From Nesterenkonia sandarakina (lineage in GTDB: Bacteria; Actinomycetota; Actinomycetes; Actinomycetales; Micrococcaceae), in the NCBI RefSeq assembly GCF_013410215.1, contig NZ_JACCFQ010000001.1:1240001-1304000 (forward strand): 64,000 nt of DNA, given 5' to 3'. Under the pieces are notes generated by a model. It did no database searches. It saw only the letters and a list, made by a program, of their open reading frames with translations, and was not told where the DNA came from. The position numbers and the translations under genes are program-made. Numbering within the stretch: position 1 is the stretch's first letter; each line of letters starts with the position of its first letter. This document shows, one piece after another, positions 45,798-53,171 of this stretch.

Positions 45798-46465
45798 TGG
45801 ACCTCGTCATCGAACGACTGCCCGAGATCAATCAGGCCATGCTGGAGACCTTCGCGATGATCGCGGTCGCCATCCCGGTGGCGGTCCTGCTGGGCACCCC
45901 GCTGGGGATCTGGCTCTTCGTCCACGCTCCCGAGGGCCTTGCCCCGCGGCCCCGATCCCATGCTGTGGTCTCGGGGATGGTGAACATGATCCGATCCTTC
46001 CCCTTCCTGATCCTGCTCATCGCGATCATCCCGTTCACCCGGTTCGTGGTGGGGACCTCGGTGGGGACCGCCGCGGTGATCGTTCCGCTGACGATCAACG
46101 CGATCCCCTACTTCGCGCGTCTGGTGGAGCAGAACATCACCCAGCTGGGCTCCGGCGCGGTGGAGGCATCCAGGGCGATGGGCGCGACCCGCGGCCAGAT
46201 CATCCGCAATGTGCTGCTCGTCGACGCCAAACCCGGACTGATCGGGTCCATCACCATCACCACGGTCAGCTTCATCTCCTACTCGGCGATGTCAGGGCTG
46301 GTCGGCGGCGGCGGGATCGGAGACCTGGCCATCCGCTACGGCTACTACCGCTACGAGACCCCCACCATGGTCGCGGCGATCGTGCTGATGGTGCTGCTGG
46401 TGAGCCTGGTGCAGTTCACCGGCACCCGGCTCGCCCGCGCCTCAGACCGACGCATCACCGCCTAG
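45797..46465 (+). CDS. metI: Methionine-type ABC importer permease
   Basis: A 222-residue MetI-like permease with five predicted helices. NMIRSFPFLILLIAIIPFTR and EASRAMGATRGQIIRNVLL (coupling loop) are diagnostic, and SAMSGLVGGGGIGDLAIRYGY closes the core. It lies between metN and the two metQ genes. The stop codon lies inside a short tandem repeat that supplies two further in-frame stops. Confidence 0.93.
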   Translation: MDLVIERLPEINQAMLETFAMIAVAIPVAVLLGTPLGIWLFVHAPEGLAPRPRSHAVVSGMVNMIRSFPFLILLIAIIPFTRFVVGTSVGTAAVIVPLTINAIPYFARLVEQNITQLGSGAVEASRAMGATRGQIIRNVLLVDAKPGLIGSITITTVSFISYSAMSGLVGGGGIGDLAIRYGYYRYETPTMVAAIVLMVLLVSLVQFTGTRLARASDRRITA

Positions 46466-46506
46466 ACCAGCATCACTGCCTAGACCAGGGCCACCGCCTG
46501 AGCAGA
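46453..46506 (+). repeat. 18-bp tandem repeat spanning the metI stop codon
   Basis: Three tandem 18-base units (46453-46470, 46471-46488, 46489-46506; the third diverged) begin with catcac or similar and each carries a stop codon in the metI frame (TAG, TAG, TGA). The 197-base gap to metQ otherwise has only a small stem near the ribosome site. Confidence 0.65.
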
Positions 46507-46662
46507 GTCAGCTTCTGACCGCGCTTCCGCGCCACCCCGCCCCACACCACCCGCACACATCACCTGACCCCGTTCCCGGGGCCGGCGTCCGACGTCGCGC
46601 CCGGGTCCGTCCCGCACACCCTCTGGGCCCTGCGCCCAGCACGAGAAAGCAGCTTCAGAACC

Positions 46663-47535
46663 ATGACTCATCCACGCCCCAGAATCCTCTCCGGCGCAGT
46701 CCTCGCCAGCGCAGCGCTGGGCCTGACCAGCTGCGGGCTGGTGGAGGACGACTCCACGATCAGCATCGTGGTCACCGAATCCGCGCCCTTCCAGGAACCG
46801 GCAGAGATCGCCGCAGAGCTGCTCGAAGAGCAGGGCTACGAACTCGACATCACCTATATGACCGACATCGTCCAGCCCAACCAGGTGGTCAACCAGGGCG
46901 AGTACGAGGGCAACTACTTCCAGCACCTGGCTTATCTGAACAACTTCAACGCCTCGAACGACACCGCGGTGCAGCCGCTGTTCTCGGTCTACTACGCCCC
47001 GGCCGGGCTGTTCTCGCTGGAGTACGACTCGCTGGAGGAGCTCCCCGACGGGGCTGAGATCAACCTGCCGGTGGACCCCTCCAACAACGGCCGGGCGCTG
47101 CAGCTGCTGGCGGACGAGGGCCTGATCGAGGTCGACGAGAGCGTCTCGATCATCGACCTGACCCAGAACGACATCACCGAGAATCCCCGGGACTTCCGGT
47201 TCGTGGAGACCGACCAGCAGTCCGCCGCGCAGGTGCTGCCCGATGTGGACGCCGGCTTCGCCTTCGTCCGGCTGATCGCTGAGGCCGACCTCGACGTGGA
47301 GGAGACGGCGCTGAGCATCGAGGACGGCCGCGAGGAGGTGCGCACCCCATTCACCTGCGTGGTCGCCGTCGGCCCCGAGGGGGTCAGCGATGAACAGGCC
47401 CAGGCGCTGCAGGACGCATTCCAGTCCGAAGAGGTCGAACAGTGGTTCGAGGACTACCAGGGCGGGGTCATCGACTTCGAGGACTTCATCACCATCGACA
47501 ATGCCGAAGAGATCTGGACGGACTTCAGCGCATGA
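46663..47535 (+). CDS. metQ: MetQ-family substrate-binding lipoprotein 1
   Basis: A 290-residue NlpA/MetQ-type receptor. The signal peptide ends in the lipobox LTSC (C24). IVVTESAPFQEPAEIAAELL, DIVQPNQVVNQGEYEGNYFQHLAYL and INLPVDPSNNGRALQLLADEGLI are typical MetQ segments; the protein is very acidic. The first lines share a VVTE-APFQEP motif with MetQ 2. It probably binds methionine, methionine sulfoxide or a related thioether; ligand residues were not compared. Overlaps the next gene by four bases (ATGA). Confidence 0.92.
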   Translation: MTHPRPRILSGAVLASAALGLTSCGLVEDDSTISIVVTESAPFQEPAEIAAELLEEQGYELDITYMTDIVQPNQVVNQGEYEGNYFQHLAYLNNFNASNDTAVQPLFSVYYAPAGLFSLEYDSLEELPDGAEINLPVDPSNNGRALQLLADEGLIEVDESVSIIDLTQNDITENPRDFRFVETDQQSAAQVLPDVDAGFAFVRLIAEADLDVEETALSIEDGREEVRTPFTCVVAVGPEGVSDEQAQALQDAFQSEEVEQWFEDYQGGVIDFEDFITIDNAEEIWTDFSA

Positions 47536-48434
47536 GCACCTCCAGCGCCCCCACACTCTCCCGGCGTCGAGTATTGAGCGGCTCACTGGGCATGGCCGCT
47601 CTGCTCGGCGTCGGGAGCCTCACCTCCGGCTGCGGGCTGGTGGACCGGATCGGCGGTGACCGCACGCTGCGCCTTGTGGTCACCGAGAATGCTCCCTTCC
47701 AAGAGCCGACCCGGATCGCACAGCGCATCCTTGAATCCGAGGGCTGGGAGTTCGACGCCACCTACGTCACCGACATCATCCAGCCCAACCACGCGGTGAA
47801 CAACGGCGAGTACGACGTCAACTTCTTCCAGAACATCAGCTACCTGCGCCAGTTCAACGCAGACAACGACTTGGACATCGAACCGATCTTCTTCATGTTC
47901 GAGCAGCCCTCCGGGATCTACTCCGAGCAGTACGACTCACTTGAGGAGCTCCCCGACGGGGCTCAGGTCGCCCTGCCTGTGGACACTGCGAACAACGGAC
48001 GGGGGATCCGGCTGCTGGCCCGCGGCGGCCTGATCGAGATCGACGAGTCCAAACCTGTCGCCGCGCTGAGCGTGAATGACATCACCGCCAACCCCAAGGA
48101 CCTGCAGTTCATCGAGGTGGACCAGCAGTCGGTGGGCCAGATCTATTCCGACGTCGACGCCGTCTTCGGCTTCGCCCGGCTGCTGGCCGAGATCGATGTG
48201 CTGCCCGAGGAGGTGTTGATCATGGAGTCAGCCGAGGAGGCGCTGCCGTTCGCGCTCGCGGTCTGCGCGCGCCCTGGCTTCCGCGAGGAGCAGCCCGAAC
48301 GCTATCAGGCGCTGAAGTCGGCCTACCATTCGCAGCCGGTGCGCCAGTGGTACGGGGACTACCTCGACGGTCTGCTCACCCCGGCCTTCGACCGAGACAT
48401 CGACGCCGCATGGGAGCAGGTGAACGCCTCATGA
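47532..48434 (+). CDS. MetQ-family substrate-binding lipoprotein 2, Tat signal
   Basis: A 300-residue second receptor in tandem, clearly paralogous to the first (VVTENAPFQEPTRIAQRIL, DIIQPNHAVNNGEYDVNFFQNISYL, VALPVDTANNGRGIRLLA). Its signal peptide differs: it has a twin-arginine motif (SRRRVLSG) before the lipobox LTSGC, so it is probably exported by Tat, whereas copy 1 uses Sec. The ATG at 47532 overlaps the stop of copy 1. Two receptors for one MetNI importer suggest two ligands. Confidence 0.9.
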   Translation: MSTSSAPTLSRRRVLSGSLGMAALLGVGSLTSGCGLVDRIGGDRTLRLVVTENAPFQEPTRIAQRILESEGWEFDATYVTDIIQPNHAVNNGEYDVNFFQNISYLRQFNADNDLDIEPIFFMFEQPSGIYSEQYDSLEELPDGAQVALPVDTANNGRGIRLLARGGLIEIDESKPVAALSVNDITANPKDLQFIEVDQQSVGQIYSDVDAVFGFARLLAEIDVLPEEVLIMESAEEALPFALAVCARPGFREEQPERYQALKSAYHSQPVRQWYGDYLDGLLTPAFDRDIDAAWEQVNAS

Positions 48435-49651
48435 GCCGCGCAATCCCTGCAGAGCTGCTCACCCGGATCCGGGAGGGAGCCGTCGAGCGCGAGCTGGATC
48501 GGATCCTGCCCTTCGAACAGGTCGGCTGGCTCGACGACGCCGGCTTCGGCGCCCTGCGCGTCCCGGCCGAGTTCGGCGGCCCGGATCTCAGCGTCGAGGA
48601 GCTGATCCGTGAGGTGATCGCGCTGGCCGAGGCGGACTCCAACGTCGCACACCTCTACCGCGGCCACTTCGGCTTCGTGGAGTCGCTGCGCTTCCAGCCC
48701 GCGGCGATCCGCGAGCTCTGGTATGCCCGAGTGCTCAACGGCAGCACCGTGGGCAACGCCTCCACCGAGCGGAGCGGCAACGCGCTGGGCAGCCTGAACA
48801 CCCGACTGGAATCCGGCCCGACCGGGGCGGCTCTGCTGACCGGGGAGAAGCACTACTCCACCGGGACGATCTTCTCCACCTATACCCGCGTCTCGGCCGC
48901 CCAGGCAGATCAGGGGGAGGGGCGTCGGTTCGCGGTGGTGCCCACCGACGCCCCCGGGGTCACGCTGCTCGATGACTGGGACGGCTTCGGGCAGAAGCTC
49001 ACCGGCACCGGGACCACGCTGCTGGAATCGGTGGCCGTGGAGGAACTGGGCGTCCTCCAGCGCAGCCCCGGCGACCATGAGTCCGTCCACGAGGCCGCGT
49101 TCTTCCAGCTCTATCTGCTCGCCGTCCAGGCTGGCATCGCCAAGGCCGCCCTGGCCGACGCGACCTCCACGCTGGCGCGGCGCACCCGCACCTTCAACAC
49201 CTCCACCGCCGGACAGGCCTTCCGGCAGGATCCGCTGATCCAACAGGTGGTCGGGACGATGTCCTCGAAGGCCTTCGTGGCCGAGGCTGCGGTGCTAGAA
49301 GCGGCCCGCGCCGTGGACCGGGCGCTGAGCGCGGGCCTGCAGGCCGGCACCGGTGACCCGGGCTTCAGCGCCCCCGCGCCGCGCGAGATCCACGACGCAG
49401 AGATCGCCGTGGAGAAGGCCCAGATCAGCGTGCCGGACCTGGTGCTGGCCGTGACCTTGGAGCTGTTTCAGACCGCCGGTGCCTCCGCCACGGTGCGCAG
49501 CAAGGGGCTGGACCGGCATTGGCGCAACGCGCAGACCATCGCCACGCATAACCCGATCGTCTTCCGTGCCCGCTCGCTCGGGGACCATGAGATCAACGGC
49601 ACCCTGCCTCAGGGGCTCAACGCCATCGGCGAGGCCAAGGAGAAGTCATGA
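48431..49651 (+). CDS. DszC/SfnB-like flavin-dependent oxygenase, copy 2
   Basis: A 406-residue acyl-CoA-dehydrogenase-fold oxygenase, paralogous to the protein at 38574-39851: GNASTERSGN, GEKHYSTGTIFS, WDGFGQKLTGTGT and DRHWRNAQTIATHNPI correspond in order. It needs reduced flavin from a separate reductase. ATG at 48431 overlaps the MetQ 2 stop. Divergence from copy 1 across the substrate pocket suggests a different substrate; coupling to MetNIQ points to a methionine-like or thioether compound, as inference. Confidence 0.87.
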   Translation: MSRAIPAELLTRIREGAVERELDRILPFEQVGWLDDAGFGALRVPAEFGGPDLSVEELIREVIALAEADSNVAHLYRGHFGFVESLRFQPAAIRELWYARVLNGSTVGNASTERSGNALGSLNTRLESGPTGAALLTGEKHYSTGTIFSTYTRVSAAQADQGEGRRFAVVPTDAPGVTLLDDWDGFGQKLTGTGTTLLESVAVEELGVLQRSPGDHESVHEAAFFQLYLLAVQAGIAKAALADATSTLARRTRTFNTSTAGQAFRQDPLIQQVVGTMSSKAFVAEAAVLEAARAVDRALSAGLQAGTGDPGFSAPAPREIHDAEIAVEKAQISVPDLVLAVTLELFQTAGASATVRSKGLDRHWRNAQTIATHNPIVFRARSLGDHEINGTLPQGLNAIGEAKEKS

Positions 49652-51072
49652 CCATCCATTTCAACGCCTTCGACATGGTGGTGCCGGTGCATCAGTCTCC
49701 AGGACTGTGGCGACACCCGGACTCCCGCATCGAGGAGTTCGACACCCTCGAGTACTGGACCGAGCTGGCTAGGACCGTGGAACGCGCCGGATTCTCCTCG
49801 TTGTTCCTCGCCGACATCCCGGGGGTCTACGACGTCTACGGCGGCACCGCCGAGGCTGCCGCGAAGGGCGGCGTGCAGTTCCCGCTGCTGGACCCTCAGG
49901 TCATGGTGCCGGCCCTGGCTGCGGCGACGACGCACCTCGGCTTCGGGCTGACCGCCTCGGTCACCTATGAGGCCCCCTACGCACTGGCTCGGCGCCTGGC
50001 CACACTGGACCACCTCACCCGTGGACGGATCGCGTGGAACATCGTGACCAGTTACCAGGAGTCCGCAGCGCGAAACCTCGGACTCAGCGGGCAGATCCCG
50101 CACGACGAGCGCTACGACCGTGCCGATGAGTACCTCGAGGTGATGTACAAGCTCTTCGAGCACTCCCACGAGGCGGGGTCGGTGCTGGCGGACAAGTCCA
50201 CCGGGGTCTTCGTGGACCCGGAGAAGGTGCACCCGATCAGCCACCGCGGGGAGTGGTTCGATGTGCCGGGGGAGATGCTCACCCACCCGGGCCCGCAGCG
50301 CACACCGCTGCTCTTCCAGGCGGGCTCCTCAGCGCGCGGTCAGAAGTTCGCGGTGGACCACGCGGAGGCGATCTTCGTCATCAGCTCCTCACCGCAGCGA
50401 CTGGCGCACCAGGTCGCCGACACCCGGGGGAAGCTGCTCGAGGCCGGCCGGGATCCCGAGTCGGTCCGGTTCTTCGCGATGGCGACGATCATCGTGGCCG
50501 AGACCCAGGACCTGGCGCAGGCCCGACTGGCGGAGTGCCGGGACTACGTGGACACCGCCTCGGCGCTCACGCTCTTCGGCGGGTGGACCGGAGTCGACCT
50601 CTCAGGCCTGGCCGAGGACGACGTCGTCAGCGATGTGCAGACCGAGGCCAATCAGTCCGCGCTGGCGATGTTCACCAAGGACCCCGCCAAGCGCTGGACG
50701 GTCCGCGATGTCGCGGAGTTCATCTCGATCGGCGGACGCGGGCCGCTGATCGTGGGGGATCCGGTGCAGGTGGTCGATGAGCTGGTCCGCTTCCAGCAGC
50801 TCTCCGGAGTGGACGGGTTCAACATCTCGGCGGCGGTCCGGCCCGCAGACTTCGAGCGCTTCGAGACCTTCGTGACCCCCGAGCTGCGGCGCCGCGGACT
50901 GCTGCCGGAGCGCCCCCAGACACCGGTGACCCTTCGCGAGGCGCTGCTGGAGGAAGGTCCGCATCTGCGCGCGGATCATCCCGCGCCCCGCTGCGGCGCA
51001 GGAGCTCAGCGCGAGGCGCGCAGCAGGATCTCATCGGCGATCGCGCCGGCCAAGTCCCGGGACTCGCCGTAG
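49648..51072 (+). CDS. NtaA/DmoA-family FMN-dependent monooxygenase, copy 2
   Basis: A 474-residue luciferase-like monooxygenase, paralogous to the protein at 40030-41433: FNAFDMVVPVHQSPGLWRHP, FSSLFLADIPGVYDVYG, ATLDHLTRGRIAWNIVTSYQ and SSARGQKFAVDHAEAIFV. It is the last gene of the six-gene SAM-controlled unit and overlaps its upstream neighbour by four bases. The final 30 residues (after LRADH) are not family-like and overlap the convergent ATP-grasp gene by 67 bases, which suggests a lost original stop codon. Confidence 0.88.
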   Translation: MTIHFNAFDMVVPVHQSPGLWRHPDSRIEEFDTLEYWTELARTVERAGFSSLFLADIPGVYDVYGGTAEAAAKGGVQFPLLDPQVMVPALAAATTHLGFGLTASVTYEAPYALARRLATLDHLTRGRIAWNIVTSYQESAARNLGLSGQIPHDERYDRADEYLEVMYKLFEHSHEAGSVLADKSTGVFVDPEKVHPISHRGEWFDVPGEMLTHPGPQRTPLLFQAGSSARGQKFAVDHAEAIFVISSSPQRLAHQVADTRGKLLEAGRDPESVRFFAMATIIVAETQDLAQARLAECRDYVDTASALTLFGGWTGVDLSGLAEDDVVSDVQTEANQSALAMFTKDPAKRWTVRDVAEFISIGGRGPLIVGDPVQVVDELVRFQQLSGVDGFNISAAVRPADFERFETFVTPELRRRGLLPERPQTPVTLREALLEEGPHLRADHPAPRCGAGAQREARSRISSAIAPAKSRDSP

Positions 51073-51896
51073 GCAGGCAGGTGCGCTGGCCTGATGTCGG
51101 CGTCGGGGAGCACCGTGAGCACGAGCGCGTCCTCGGCGGACTCCAGGTCCGGGACCAGGAGGTCCACGGCGGCGGCGTAGAGCCCCGGCACGGCCATCAC
51201 GGCTTCCGCGGCGAGCTCATGCAGGGCATCGGGGAGCATCCCGGTGACATCGATGGTCAGCCCGCCGGAGGCCAGCTCCGCGGAGTCCTGCAGCTGCATG
51301 AGGCTGCCTTCTGCGGGCACCTGCTCCGGATCGAAGCCCCGGTCCCGCAGCCGCGACTGGACTGTGCCGGTGGGGGCCTGCCCAGGGCCGGGCACCGCCG
51401 AATCGGCCAGCAGCGCGTGCCGGGAGCGCACCCCGGCGTCGTGGAGGACCAGCTGAGCCAGGGCTGAGCGGCCATCACCGAGCACGGTGGCCGGTACTCG
51501 CAGCAGAGAGCAGCAGACCCGGTCCCCGACGACGAAGGCCCGGACCCTGCTGGGGCCCGAGGCCTCGCCTGGCGCCCGGCGGGCAATGGCCGCGTCCTCG
51601 GCGGGCAGCGGCAGCTCCTGGATCTCAAGGTGCCGGCGCAGCAGCTGCGCGTCTGCGGTGATGCGCCGGGCATGCGCGCTCACCAGGGTGGTCACCACCG
51701 AATCCATTCCGCCGACGACCACCCCGCCGAAGACGAACACCTGGCTGTTCTCCCCGACTGGTCGCAGGGTGACCCGTCGCCGGCGCAGCGCTCGCCGGAT
51801 CAGCTGATCGTGACGCGGAGCCTCGGGGTACTCGTTCAGCGATCCCGAGCCCAGGGTCTCGGCGATCAGGCGGGCGGCGAAGGTCTCAGGCGGCAT
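51006..51896 (-). CDS. ATP-grasp-domain protein, cyanophycin synthetase/GshAB-like
   Basis: A 296-residue protein that seems to be mostly an ATP-grasp ligase domain. VRAFVVGDRVCCSLLRVPATVLGDGRS (about 118-144) and GGLTIDVTGML...AAEAVMAVPGLYAAAVDLLVPDL (about 213-253) resemble the ATP-grasp part of cyanophycin synthetase and bifunctional glutathione synthetases. It lacks their partner domains (those enzymes are 750-900 residues), so it is a stand-alone or truncated ligase; amino-acid ligation is the general chemistry. A -10-like TATATC lies close to the start and no Shine-Dalgarno is seen, so it may be leaderless. Its 3' end overlaps the convergent monooxygenase gene. Confidence 0.7.
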   Translation of the reverse strand: MPPETFAARLIAETLGSGSLNEYPEAPRHDQLIRRALRRRRVTLRPVGENSQVFVFGGVVVGGMDSVVTTLVSAHARRITADAQLLRRHLEIQELPLPAEDAAIARRAPGEASGPSRVRAFVVGDRVCCSLLRVPATVLGDGRSALAQLVLHDAGVRSRHALLADSAVPGPGQAPTGTVQSRLRDRGFDPEQVPAEGSLMQLQDSAELASGGLTIDVTGMLPDALHELAAEAVMAVPGLYAAAVDLLVPDLESAEDALVLTVLPDADIRPAHLPAYGESRDLAGAIADEILLRASR

Positions 51897-51915
51897 AGGT
51901 CTCAGGATATAGGTC

Positions 51916-51955
51916 GGCCGTGGGCCCGCCCCATTCCAGGGCTGGTCCCACGGCC
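51916..51955 (-). terminator. Hairpin between the YtxH-like and ATP-grasp genes
   Basis: 9-bp arms ggccgtggg (51916-51924) and cccacggcc (51947-51955) with a 22-base loop lie 23 bases beyond the stop of the YtxH-like gene. No T-tract. Confidence 0.45.
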
Positions 51956-51977
51956 GGCGCAGCGTGTGCGCGAAGAG

Positions 51978-52427
51978 TCAGGCGGATCCGGCGGGCTTGC
52001 TGGAGGACCCTGCGCTGCCTGAGGAGGCGGCGGAGCCCGAGGTGCCGTTGGACGACTCGCGGGCCTTCTCATCCGCGGCGTCGGCCTGCTTCTCGACCTT
52101 CTCGGCTGCCTGATCGACCAGCTTCTCAGCCCCGCTGCCGGCCTTCTTCACGGCGTCCTCGGCCAGAGCGGCGGCCTCCACGGCCTTGTCGGTGACCGGT
52201 GACGCGGCGTCGTTGGCCTGCTTCTTGACCGAGTCGGTGACGGTGGAGACGTACTGCTTGGCGGTCTCTCCTGCCTTGGTGACCGTCTCCTGGACCTTGG
52301 GGTCCTTCCAGGTTTCGGCGGCGCTCTTCTTCACGGCGTTGAGGCTCCGTTCGAATTCTGCCTTGCCGCGCTTGCTGCCGATGATGTAGCCGATGGCAAC
52401 GCCGGCGCCCAGTGTGAACAGTCGCAT
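51978..52427 (-). CDS. YtxH-like small membrane protein
   Basis: A 149-residue protein. One N-terminal helix (about 2-16, LFTLGAGVAIGYIIGSKRGK) of the YtxH/DUF948 kind is followed by a long charged helical segment with heptad-like spacing (about 20-125) and a Ser/Gly/Ala-rich tail. Such proteins are membrane-anchored and stress-associated in some bacteria, with unknown mechanism. ATG at 52427 with GGAG six bases upstream is preferred over an in-frame TTG six bases earlier. Confidence 0.75.
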   Translation of the reverse strand: MRLFTLGAGVAIGYIIGSKRGKAEFERSLNAVKKSAAETWKDPKVQETVTKAGETAKQYVSTVTDSVKKQANDAASPVTDKAVEAAALAEDAVKKAGSGAEKLVDQAAEKVEKQADAADEKARESSNGTSGSAASSGSAGSSSKPAGSA

Positions 52428-52550
52428 GGTCAACTCCGTTCTGACGGTGGATGAGTCTCTCGTATGGCACGAGTCCCTCTAGAACTTAGTCTGCTTTGCC
52501 GACCGATGTCACGGCCATGACCCCTGATCGGGCCTGATTCCACCACGGGC

Positions 52551-52568
52551 TGAGCCCTGCGGGGCTCA
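52551..52568 (-). terminator. Short hairpin downstream of panD
   Basis: 7-bp arms tgagccc (52551-52557) and gggctca (52562-52568) with a four-base loop, about 135 bases after the panD stop on the minus strand. The stretch between is GC-rich and holds a direct repeat. Confidence 0.4.
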
Positions 52569-52630
52569 ACAGCGCCGGACGGCTTCTCGCCGATCACGCC
52601 CTGGTGAGGCGGATCCCTGGTCTCTGCGGC

Positions 52631-52698
52631 TCAGGTGGTCGCTGCCGCTGGGGCGAATACTGCCGCTGAGGCGAGCTCCGCAGTTCAGGTGGTCGCTG
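52631..52698. repeat. 14-bp direct repeat after the panD stop codon
   Basis: The word tcaggtggtcgctg occurs at 52631-52644 and 52685-52698; a partial copy (tcaggt) covers the panD stop at 52703-52708. Read on the panD strand, the 52685 copy places another TGA in frame shortly after the true stop. Confidence 0.55.
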
Positions 52699-52702
52699 TG
52701 GT

Positions 52703-53125
52703 TCAGGTGAGCACTGCGGTGCGCGGGTCCAGCTGGTCCACTGCGCCGGGCACGGGCTGCGCCGGGTCGTGGCCGAGCTCCACGATGCGGTTCTCGGTGT
52801 CCACATGGACCACCTGGGGCTGGTGCGCGGAGAGCTCGATGGCGTCCACGACCACGTAGGAGATCAGGATGACCAGATCCCCGGGCTGCACCAGGTGCGC
52901 GGCGGCGCCGTTGATGCCGATGACTCGGGAGCCGCGCGGTCCGGCGATGGTGTAGGTCTCCAGGCGCGCTCCGTTGGTGATGTCGACCACCTGGACCTTC
53001 TCGCCCTCCACGATTCCGGCGGCGTCGAGCAGCTCGGCATCCACGGTGATGGATCCGACATAGTGCAGGTCCGCGTGGGTCACGGTGGCGCGGTGGATCT
53101 TTCCGCCCATGACGGTCCTCAGCAT
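52703..53125 (-). CDS. panD: Aspartate 1-decarboxylase proenzyme
   Basis: Makes beta-alanine for pantothenate and CoA (EC 4.1.1.11). The 140-residue proenzyme shows the self-cleavage site YVGSIT, where cleavage between G24 and S25 creates the pyruvoyl cofactor. K9, the NGARLETY segment (about 51-58) and GINGAAAHL (about 70-78) are also family features. It stands alone here without panB or panC. The panD and P-type ATPase genes run in the same direction 46 bases apart. Confidence 0.96.
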   Translation of the reverse strand: MLRTVMGGKIHRATVTHADLHYVGSITVDAELLDAAGIVEGEKVQVVDITNGARLETYTIAGPRGSRVIGINGAAAHLVQPGDLVILISYVVVDAIELSAHQPQVVHVDTENRIVELGHDPAQPVPGAVDQLDPRTAVLT

Positions 53126-53171
53126 GTTCGGCTCACTTTCGAAGAAGGTCGGGTGCTCATCACGTGCTCCA

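Noticed and set aside
47442-47531. An upstream extension of the second MetQ gene.
   Set aside because: It would overlap the end of the first MetQ by 90 bases and put an extra, unrelated sequence in front of a complete Tat lipoprotein signal that begins at the ATG at 47532.
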